64,000 nt of DNA, from assembly GCA_021209875.1 (NCBI GenBank), contig JAGYVD010000002.1, positions 1,178,001 to 1,242,000 of the forward strand, written 5' to 3'. This document shows, piece after piece, positions 56,001 through 64,000 of the stretch. The translations under genes and the position numbers were made by a program. Position 1 is the first letter of the stretch. Every line of letters starts with the position of its first letter. Source of the DNA: Rosellinia necatrix. Its lineage: Eukaryota; Ascomycota; Sordariomycetes; Xylariales; Xylariaceae. The notes under the pieces are model-generated. The model was given only the letters and a program-made list of their open reading frames with translations. It searched no databases and had not been told where the DNA came from.

Positions 56001-57195
56001 CAGAAATGGTTTATGCGCTGTGGATAACATACTCCAGACATTTGCATGCCTCTAAACATCTGCCTGTTGCTACTTCGCCCTCAATATCCGGCGTTATGAC
56101 ACCTCCACGACAGCCATCCCCAGGTCAGACCCCGGCCCATACGCCACCAATCATTACATCGGATTCGGAAGATAGCAAAGCAGAATCCCCGCCACCTAAG
56201 ACTTCGTTGCCTCGGCAGCTTAAAAATGTAGCTCTCAATGCCGCTAAGAAAATTGCGGGCGTCCCGACTGCAGCGGAAGAGAAGACATCAGCTGCGGACG
56301 CCGAAGCTACAGCATCCCAGAAGAAAAGTATAGACGATTTCGTGATATTGGAAGATATGGGTCAAGGCGCCTACGGCCAGGTCAAATTGGCGCGATATAA
56401 GCATAATGGTGGGAAGAAGGTTGTTCTGAAATACGTAACAAAACGGCGAATTCTCGTGGATACCTGGACTAGGGATCGACGACTCGGCACTGTACCACTT
56501 GAGATCCATGTGCTGGATTACCTCCGGCGAGATGGTTTAAAACACTCCAACATTGTGGAAATGGAAGACTTCTTTGAAGACGAGACTAATTACTACATTG
56601 AAATGACTCCACATGGTCTGCCAGGCATGGATCTTTTCGATTACATCGAGCTTCGCGCGAATATGGACGAGGACGAATGTCGTAGCATCTTTGTCCAGGT
56701 TGCTAAAGCCATCCACCATCTACATACCAAGGCAAAAGTTGTTCACCGTGATATAAAGGATGAGAACGTGGTTCTGGATGGCGAAGGAAACATCAAGCTC
56801 ATCGACTTCGGAAGCGCGGCGTATATCAAGAGTGGGCCTTTTGACGTCTTTGTGGGCACTATTGGTAAGTCTAGAGAGGCACAATTTTCACGCGGTTTGG
56901 GGAGTTATCATTAACATAGGAGTATCTAGATTACGCCGCTCCCGAGGTTCTAGCTGGCAACCCGTATGGTGGAAAGGAGCAAGATGTGTGGGCCCTCGGC
57001 ATTCTCCTTTACACTATTATTTATAAGGAGAATCCTTTCTACAGCATCGACGAGATTATGGATCGCGATTTGAGGGTACCGTACACGATCAGTGACGAAA
57101 GTATTGACCTCATTCGTTGCATGCTTAATCGCGACGTTTCGCAGCGATACGATATCGATCAAGTGCTTCAGCATCCTTGGTGTCAAATAGAATGA
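53037..57195 (+). CDS. PSK1: PAS-domain Ser/Thr protein kinase (PAS kinase)
   Basis: Nutrient-sensing kinase of the yeast Psk1/Psk2 and animal PASK family, which phosphorylates glycogen- and translation-related targets in known systems. Exons 53037-53070, 53179-53428, about 53746-56864 and 56930-57195, 1222 residues. Exon 1 is tiny (MNHTHGGGQDL) and the acceptor at 53178 was chosen for phase. A His/Gln repeat (HHQHHQHHQQ) follows. The first PAS-like segment (WTIIVANDLACLVFGVTKAE) is near residue 440; a second (IKSSNSAFCGALFGYEKPEG) near 715. Kinase domain about 958-1222: glycine loop GQGAYGQVKLA, VVLKYV lysine, catalytic HRDIKDENVVLD, DFGSAA, DYAAPEVLAGNPYG with the last intron just before the APE segment, and QRYDIDQVLQHPW at the end. 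Intron 2 is long (about 317 nt). The kinase looks catalytically competent. It converges on the TBC gene. Confidence 0.94.
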
Positions 57196-57843
57196 AATGT
57201 GGGATTCCGCAAGGCTTGGCCAGCCTAGAAGTCTAGGAAGGCAGAGAGGGTGGACTGGAGTTATTTGGCAGTGGGACAAGTGATACCCCTTGGGAAGCTT
57301 GCGATGTGTCTTTTTTTTTTTTCCCTTTTTCTTTTGCTGCGTCTCCCTCCCCCCCTCTCCATCTCTCTCCTTCCTTTATTGTTAAAAGAACATCGGTCAT
57401 GAGGGAGTGAAGAGGAACACAATTGTCAATACACATGGTTAGCGTATAGTTTATCGTTTATGCTCTTTTTATTTCCTTCTATGTCTCTAGAATGTGGTAT
57501 ATAGGACCTGGGTACGTACAGCATTGGGCGGCGCTTGGCAACCTCAAAAGATCCAGCCATGAACAATATATATCGATTTGGTTTTTTTTTTTTTTTCTCC
57601 TTACCGTATATTCGGAAACCCCCATTTTGATTACACCGGTCCCGCGGCGACGGACTGAAATAGACCTGTAAGTAGCCAGTAGCAATATGATTAGTTGACA
57701 AAATATTTATTTCACAAACCCTCCTCGCCGAGTCCATGATGGGGTTTATATGTTCGCATTCATGAGTGTAATATATCTATCTACCGCGGATTACGTCTAT
57801 CCATCCATCCACCCACCCGCTCCAACCCACCTGACCTGGCCAG
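57196..57843. other. Convergent spacer, PAS kinase / TBC protein
   Basis: Tail-to-tail 3' flanks. Contains T-homopolymers (57309-57322, 57581-57596) and a C/T-rich stretch at 57323-57370. No gene is seen; poly(A) sites of both genes should lie here. Confidence 0.6.
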
Positions 57844-60368
57844 CTAGCTATCGTCACCTTTGCGTATGGGCACGAGCCCAAAGATATCCTCCTCGCGGAT
57901 GGCGTTGCCGTTGGCGTCCGAGGGGACCTCGCCGAAGAGGAAGGCGGTGCGCTCGCGGCTGGCGTTGGCGGAGGCCCTCTTGCGGTGGGCGAGGTCGGAT
58001 CGCGAGGAAGCGGACGCCGACGAGCCGAAGACGGAGGCGGAGGCGGAGGAGGAGGTGGGGGCGGAATTGTAGGTGGAGGCGGAGGGGGAGGAGACGTCGG
58101 GCTCGAGCATCCAGGAGAACGAGGACTGCGCGAGCGTCGAGCGCGTGGGGATCGGGAGCTGGGGCCGCTGGAGCGTCTGCACGGCGCCGGACGCGCCGGC
58201 GCCGAGGGGGTCCGTGTCCGCCTTCTCGGCGGGGGGTTTGGGTTGGTCCCCGGCCGGGGGCGAGGACGTGGGCTCGCCGGGATCCGGGGGATCGAGCACC
58301 ATGGGCGTGTTGAGCGCCATGGCCGCGACGGCGTTGCTCAGCGGCTCGGAGTCAACTTTCCTCTCGGGGGGAGCGGCGGGGCCGCCGCCGCCGTCACGGT
58401 CGTCTTCTTCGCCGGGGAGGACAAGCGTCGAATCCTCGAGGTAAACCTTGATGAATTGGAGTTTCGCAACGGCGAAGTCGAGCGTATCTTGGGCCTTTCG
58501 CTCACCATTCGCTGCCGCCACCTCGGGCGGGATGCTCAGGTTCCTCAACGTCGTGATGGACTCGTCGAGCATGGACGCCAGCTGTCGGTTCCGACGACTA
58601 AGGGCGGCGGCAGCACCAGCAGCCGGGCGCGGCTCAGAAAAGAGATCCCTGTTAGTTGTCTTGATCGAGGTTTTAGCCTCCTGGACGTTGCGGCGGATCT
58701 CGACCATCGCGTCCCGTACCGCCTGGTTGATGCCGAGCCTCTCGCTCTGCTCGAGCACGTTCTTAGCCGCGCCCTGGAACAGAGCCTCGACTCCACCCCC
58801 GGGCGGGCGAAAGCGTGGTGGCGAGAGCGGGGACCGTGCGCGTGCTAATTTTTGCCGTAGACTCGGGGCAGCCGCTCTCGGTGTTGCTGGTCTCGCCGCG
58901 TTTGGTGGGCTCGGGGCTCGCCCTGTGTATCTCATAATTAACTCTGCGCCCCCAGTTGTGGTTTGGTGATCCCGTAGGTAAACGGCATCGTCTATAAATG
59001 TGTGCGGGCCATGGGGAGCCTGGGGCACTGGGTATTTGAGTAGGAGTTGCAAGGCCACGCTATAGTCGGCCTCGAGCACTGGTCTACGTTAGTAAACTAG
59101 CATCTTTTTTTCGTTTTCATGCCTAAATTTTGTGGCTTACGGTCCCATCTGATCCTAAGTAACATGGAGGTGCAAATGAAATCTATAAGCTTAAACGTCG
59201 GATCGAGAGAAAATAGAGTGTCCCATAGTACAAGCATTTGGTCAAAGGGGAATTCGCGACTGAACAAGAGGCGAAGCCAGCGGCTAACGTTTGGTGAAAT
59301 CAGTATGTGGCGATGCATATATGTCCATCGCGGGGGCTCACATGAGAAAGACTTGTGGCAGGACCTCAATATTTTTAAGATGAACGGAGAGCTCTGGGTC
59401 TACTCTGTATAGGCAGATCTCGTGAATATACTGGCTCTTCTCAACGATCGAAGACTTCGTTGACTGTAGGCTAAAAGCAGCGCCGCCGGAAGTGTCTGAA
59501 GGCTCGCCAGTCTCGTAGAAGGCCTTCGCGCAACCCATCACCTTGGAGAAGAGAGCGTAGGAATCATGCTCAATGAACGAAGCGTCCAGCATCTCTACCA
59601 TCCTTAAGTCATTGGAGAAGTCCGAGGAGACATCGGCGGGGTCGATTGCGTCTTGCTCTACGACGTAGACCATTGGCGCAAGAAGCTCATGCATACCCTG
59701 GCGGTAGCCACCGACATCGGGGTTAAGTTTGCAGTAGATGAAGAGAACATCGGTGATAAGCGTCTGGATGTGCGGCTGGTGGTAGAAGGGCTCATCAGGT
59801 AAGCGCTGTACATCTTGGATGATCTCAGCGCGCAGAGCCTCGTCTTGACGATACGTATTCCACGGCGACTGCTACTTATCAACCACAGGACCACAACGAT
59901 GATGAGGTGGGTAGTGAGGTTGGCGTAGGAGGGAGCTTACGTTGGAATCATCGGCCAGCGGATCTGAGTTCCCTGCTGCGAGATATTCGGGATGTTTGCA
60001 GTATTTCAGGAAGTGCTCCCTGAGAGAAGCGTATGAACTCCGGGATTCCAGGAGCGCATGAGTCCAGCTGGCAGCGTCGGCCGTCTGGCTCAGCAGGAAG
60101 GCCTGTGTTTGGCCATTAGTACGCAGCCGGCGACGCAAGAGAAGGGGCTGGCGGACCTTCCAACAGACGGATCTGCATCCCGATATGCAGGGACTGCTAG
60201 GGCCGTTGTCCTTGGTAGCTCGCTGCAGCTCTGCCAGACTAGAGCCGTGTCTGAGAGTCTCTTGCCATCGCGAGCTGGAGGAGGCGGGAGGGGATTAGTT
60301 CACGCCTTGCTGTGCCACGGTATATCTAGATGCAGCAGGGCTTACGAAGCATCAGCAAGAGACCTCAT
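57844..60368 (-). CDS. TBC-domain Rab GTPase-activating protein (TBC1D5-like)
   Basis: Rab GAP resembling TBC1D5, a Rab7 regulator at late endosomes and retromer in animals; the fungal target is inferred. Exons 60368-60346, 60274-60157, 60102-59941, 59868-59342, 59283-59141 and 59078-57844, phases consistent, 735 residues. Conserved path: RWQETLRHGSSLAEL, then GCRSVCWKAFLL. The arginine-finger motif IIQDVQR has Arg123, and the glutamine-finger YRQGM has Gln158; both catalytic residues are present. Then HLKNIEVLPQVFLIRWLRLL across an intron, FPFDQMLVLWDTLFSLDP, and SMLLRIRWDLLEADYSVAL. The C-terminal 400 residues are disordered, Pro/Ala/Ser-rich and encoded by very GC-rich DNA, with a helical stretch (NGERKAQDTLDFAVAKLQF). 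The GTCCGC donor after VCWK is weak but supported by phase and conservation. The start is the first in-frame ATG after a stop. Confidence 0.92.
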
Positions 60369-61564
60369 CCTAGCAACGTCGGATTTATAGCGATCGAGTT
60401 CCTGTCGTGGCGGGCGCTTTCATTACGTATTCCCTTCACCCTGTGCTGTGAAGGACGGCCGTCCGGAGTGTGTAAGGTTGTCTGCCGTCCGTCGCGCGGT
60501 TCGAAAGGTATGGGTGTACCTGAAAGCTACCTTACTAACCCGGGGCGGCTCAAATAGGTGCTCATGCATTAGTGTATCCTGGATACCTACCTACTTACCT
60601 GCCTAGGTAGGTAGTAGGTAGAAATAGGTACATGCCTACAAGTACTAGGTGTTGGCTAAGGTAGGTCTAGGTGAGGTGCTACCTAAGGTACGAGTGCAGA
60701 TAACCCCCCCCCGTTGCAACATACCTAGTAGGGATAAAACGTGTGTCACAGCCCCGCGATAACTATTCAACCCAAAAAACAACGGGCAGGGAGGTCATCT
60801 GTCGGGCAAGGTACGAGGCAGGATATCCGGGGCATCATTGGTTCCACTAAATTATTTTAGCATTGACAAGCTCATTTAACCATCGTCCTGTCTCCTACAT
60901 AAGTTACCTGTAGTAAATAAACCTCGACACCACATATCCCCTGACATCTACCTACCTACCTACCTACCTAAGGTATCTAAGACGGGTACTTTGTATGGTC
61001 TGAATATCTGGGCGCGCGCTTCAACGTAGGGCATCTCCGATATGGCAAACAGCACTCGCCGAGACTAACGCCGTCTTAGGTCTGTTAGGCCTAATGCTTG
61101 TGTATTTAGGGACACGGCCGAACCCATTAGTTCGGATCACAATGGTGATTTGAAAGTAACTTAGGATGAGAGAGCGACACAAGGCTTGCCACTAACTAAC
61201 TACCTACTATACAATCTAGGGCCTCTGATCTGGTGGTATATCTGGTGGCATAGGACACACTAGGTACCGAGACAAGTGCTTCTTGGCAGGCGCGAGGAAA
61301 CACCCCTGCAACCAAAGCAGTGGCAGCTCCTCCAGCTCTCTCAAGTCGGGAGGGAAGACGGATCCATCTAGTTAGTCTCCGATAGATAAATATCTTGTTT
61401 GGTACGTCATTCAGCTCCGACGGGTCTTGACCACCACACCACATTCAGTTGCGAGCTCCTCGACCCTGACACCGAAAGACGCATTGACCCCTTGGCAATA
61501 TATTAGAATAGGCCGCTGACTGCCGCAGCTTCAAAGAGCCTCTATGACACACTAACACTCGAAA
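60369..61564. promoter_or_regulatory. Divergent intergenic region, TBC protein / acidic zinc-finger protein
   Basis: About 1.2 kb head-to-head spacer with several ACCTACCT/AGGTAGGT blocks (60580-60625, 60950-60975) and a short C run (60705-60712). No gene seen. Confidence 0.5.
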
Positions 61565-63460
61565 ATGTCTGCAGACCTCTTTGCTGCCTTTGAGGATCTC
61601 TCACGACCACCTCCACCACCTCCGCAACAAACCGCATTGAAACCCCCCTCAACTCAACCCGCGCCCAATCCCGCGCTCAACCCTGCGCCCAATCCTGCAC
61701 CCGCGCCCACGGCTGCACCGTTTTTCTTGACGTCGCCCTTAAATTCTGTTGCCGAGAAACCCAGTCAGCGATGGAGTCACCCCTCCTCGTTATCGAATCA
61801 GCGCCAACAATTCCGGGAGGCCAACCAGCCTTCGGTAACCCCCAACACGCGACCAATATCGATAACTGCCGATGCTTTCACAAATATCCAACCTATAAAT
61901 AACGCCGATGCCGAAGACGAAGATGATGATGGGTGGGGAGATTTCGAAGTTGCGCCAAATACCATCCCCTTGTCAGCGCCATTCAGGGGAGCCTCAGTTG
62001 CATCAAACCTGGTAAATACCGAGCAACCGGTGCCAGCGCAAAGCACCGACAAACGACCAACAAGGATTGTGCGAGCCTCAACATTAGAGTTGGTTTCAAA
62101 TAATCTAGTCGACCTCCAGGCGCCCCTGACACAACCTTATCAGCCCCAAAAACCGCTCGTCCCGCTGGTGCAGCCAAGCTCACGGCCTCCAGAACACCGC
62201 TTACGGACGAAGACCAACATCGATCCAAATGTTTTATTTGACGCCGACGATTTTGAGGCGGGGCAGGATAGTGAGGGAAGTGACGATGATTTCGGAGAAT
62301 TTGAGACCGTACCACGACCAGCTCAGCAACGTTTAGATCTACAGTCAGGTGTCCAATCCGTGTCCTCATCGGACACAAACACGGCCAGGAAAGCTTCTGA
62401 GTTATTATTAAATTTGGATTTGAACGATATGGACCCTAAACCTGCCCAGACGATCCAGTCAGCCCCTGGCCAATCGCACGCTACAGATTGGACACAGGAG
62501 TTCAACAGAACCACGTCGCGCCTAGAAACGCAACCACAAACCCACACTGCGTCCCAAATGATAAGCGACGACTGGGACTCCTTTTCCAGCTTGTCAAAAG
62601 AACCAGTCAAGTCTCCGATCAAAACAGCAGACCCTGTCTGGGATTGGGACCCGTTAGAGCCACCCATGACAACTAAGCCCAAGGGCCCCGTAAAGAAAGG
62701 CCCCACACGGCCAAACAATAATAATAATAATCCGAATAACGACGATGCTTCATGGGATTGGGAACCGGTTGATGTAAAAACTGAAGCTCTAGCCGAAATT
62801 GAAGACAGCGCCTTGCCCCCGACTAATATCCCGCCACCATCGGTTCTATTATCTGCATTCCCCCAACTATTCGCCGAAGCTAACGAATACTTGTATAAGC
62901 CCGTGGGCAGCCAGTCACAGAGTATTAGAGAGCGCGTTTTGTCGGATACGAAGGTTTACGACTTTTTAAGAGCCTATCTAGGCCTGGCGGTTGTTGCAGC
63001 CCGAATTATTGCTGGTCGAAGGATGAGATGGCACAGAGACAAATTCCTCTCACAGAGCATGTCTATATCCGCAGCTGGAAGCAAGGGCATGAAACTGGCG
63101 GGGGTGGACAAGACCCAGACAGCACGGGACGACCGCGAGGCAGCGGATATTGTAAGCGCCTGGAAGAGTCAGGTCGGTCGTCTAAGGTCTATAATAGCCT
63201 CCGCCAACGCTACAAAGAATAAGGACAGAAAACAATTAAAAATACCCGAGGTCGCCGACAACATGCAAGTTCAAACGGCCAAGGACGTTCCGATCGCTCC
63301 AAAAGCATGCGTTATATGCGGGCTGAAAAGAAACGAGAGAGTCGCAAAGGTGGATTACGAGGTAGAGGATAGCTTCGGCGAGTGGTGGGCCGAGCATTGG
63401 GGCCATATTGCTTGCAGGCGCTTCTGGCTACAGCACGAGAGCACCCTCAGGCAGAGATAA
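61565..63460 (+). CDS. Acidic GDFE/GEFE-motif protein with C-terminal CxxC..HxxC, function unassigned
   Basis: Single-exon, 631-residue protein starting MSADLFAAFEDLSRPPPP. I recognise it only as a conserved fungal type; some fungal relatives carry a 'Ppk6' label, but no kinase motifs are visible here. Residues 1-60 are Pro-rich (repeated NPAP units). Two acidic-aromatic clusters, DDDGWGDFEV (about 118-127) and DDDFGEFET (about 240-248), resemble the WxxF/GDFx motifs of clathrin-adaptor accessory proteins such as aftiphilin. Tryptophan motifs WDWDP and WDWEP follow. The C-terminal third is ordered: LLSAFPQLFAEANEYLYKP, FLRAYLGLAVVAARIIAGRR, then a zinc-finger-like CVICG (Cys582, Cys585) with HIAC (His614, Cys617). 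A polyasparagine run interrupts near 382-390. An AP-1/endosomal traffic role is an inference from the motifs. Confidence 0.8.
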   Translation: MSADLFAAFEDLSRPPPPPPQQTALKPPSTQPAPNPALNPAPNPAPAPTAAPFFLTSPLNSVAEKPSQRWSHPSSLSNQRQQFREANQPSVTPNTRPISITADAFTNIQPINNADAEDEDDDGWGDFEVAPNTIPLSAPFRGASVASNLVNTEQPVPAQSTDKRPTRIVRASTLELVSNNLVDLQAPLTQPYQPQKPLVPLVQPSSRPPEHRLRTKTNIDPNVLFDADDFEAGQDSEGSDDDFGEFETVPRPAQQRLDLQSGVQSVSSSDTNTARKASELLLNLDLNDMDPKPAQTIQSAPGQSHATDWTQEFNRTTSRLETQPQTHTASQMISDDWDSFSSLSKEPVKSPIKTADPVWDWDPLEPPMTTKPKGPVKKGPTRPNNNNNNPNNDDASWDWEPVDVKTEALAEIEDSALPPTNIPPPSVLLSAFPQLFAEANEYLYKPVGSQSQSIRERVLSDTKVYDFLRAYLGLAVVAARIIAGRRMRWHRDKFLSQSMSISAAGSKGMKLAGVDKTQTARDDREAADIVSAWKSQVGRLRSIIASANATKNKDRKQLKIPEVADNMQVQTAKDVPIAPKACVICGLKRNERVAKVDYEVEDSFGEWWAEHWGHIACRRFWLQHESTLRQR

Positions 63461-64000
63461 TCTTTTGCCGTAGGGCAGTGTTGGATTAGAGGCCATGACA
63501 AATGCAGCGGCATCCGTGGCTATTGCGTGACACAAGAACTCTTGGCTCCCTTGTCGAGATTTGATTTGGCTATGTGCTGAAGAGCGTAGCCAGTCGTCGT
63601 TTATCTATGACTGCGATTTGAAAAGGTAGCAGCAACCCAGATAAGCTGGGGGCAGCAACGTGTTGTATTCCCGTGGCATTCGCGGGATCGCGCCTTTATC
63701 TCGTCAATCTGGGAAGCTCGCATGTCGAATAAAGCCAAAGAGTTGCCGGGGCTAACAAATCGACAGCGTGAGCCGAATTATCGTTCGGTTTATTTCCCGC
63801 AGCCAATGATCTAAATGCCCATCAATATCGTCTCTGGTATCCGCAACCATTGGACAATAACTGGTGCGTACCAATGCACGACTGCGGGGCCTTTCAAGCC
63901 ATTGCCCAGGTTTGAGTGGTGAGCCTGTGTATTGTGCGAATTATGGCGTGCGTCGTCTTGGTCACCAGAGGTCGAGCCCGGCCATTGGCCCGGACTATAA
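63461..64000. other. 3' flank of the last gene, no further gene seen
   Basis: Stop-dense, mixed-composition sequence to the window end. No motif, repeat or open frame that I can support. Confidence 0.6.

Noticed and set aside
57750..58970. Long plus-strand open frames (up to 287 codons)
   Set aside because: They are antisense to the GC-rich, Pro/Ala/Ser-coding last exon of the TBC gene; their content is Gly/Arg/Glu low complexity and no introns or motifs support them.

Overview
This window is nuclear DNA of a filamentous ascomycete (Pezizomycotina, most likely Sordariomycetes). The genes have short introns (about 50-120 nt, GT..AG, CTAAC/CTAAT-like branch sites). Their products match fungal families, and the intergenic DNA is full of short ACCTACCT/AGGTAGGT blocks and other simple repeats. 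I found no bacterial operon logic, rRNA, convincing tRNA, CRISPR array or intact transposon. The order is an inference; nothing here fixes genus or species.

Layout. 1-11.3 kb: a small unrecognised gene (148-868, minus) and a six-exon amino-acid permease (3997-5989, minus), then over 5 kb without a supported gene. 11.3-20.3 kb, the dense core: a dynamin-superfamily large GTPase resembling nuclear GTPase SLIP-GC (minus); the Nudix-fold cleavage factor CFIm25 (plus); a UPF0047/YjbQ protein with an N-terminal membrane segment (minus); the zinc-binding complex I subunit NDUFS6 (minus); and an Mpp6-like exosome cofactor with a C-terminal zinc knuckle (plus). 20.3-25.3 kb is a gene desert rich in microsatellites. 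25.3-36.3 kb: an M16 insulysin-type protease (STE23) and a DUSP-USP ubiquitin hydrolase (UBP12), both plus. 36.3-47.4 kb is a second desert, with a G-run tract and a long pyrimidine-rich leader. 47.4-63.5 kb: HD-type cAMP phosphodiesterase (PDE2 class), PAS kinase, a TBC1D5-like Rab GAP (minus), and an acidic GDFE-motif protein with a C-terminal zinc-finger-like motif.

How the genes relate. These are scattered housekeeping and signalling genes, not one pathway. CFIm25 (mRNA 3' ends) and Mpp6 (nuclear RNA decay) are both RNA-processing genes. PDE2 and PAS kinase are adjacent nutrient-signalling genes. The TBC protein and the last protein both look like membrane-traffic factors. I did not find a convincing new multi-gene system.

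The most notable observation is structural. STE23 and UBP12, adjacent and otherwise fully conserved, carry six apparent single-base lesions. Five are +1 in a mononucleotide run, including one that splits the expected UBP12 start codon. The nine other recognised genes splice cleanly. A local consensus error is the likeliest reason; a real decayed segment is the alternative. Other points: a perfect 13-bp inverted repeat two bases after the STE23 stop, a stop-free 78-nt intron in CFIm25, and unusual splice acceptors in the GTPase gene.
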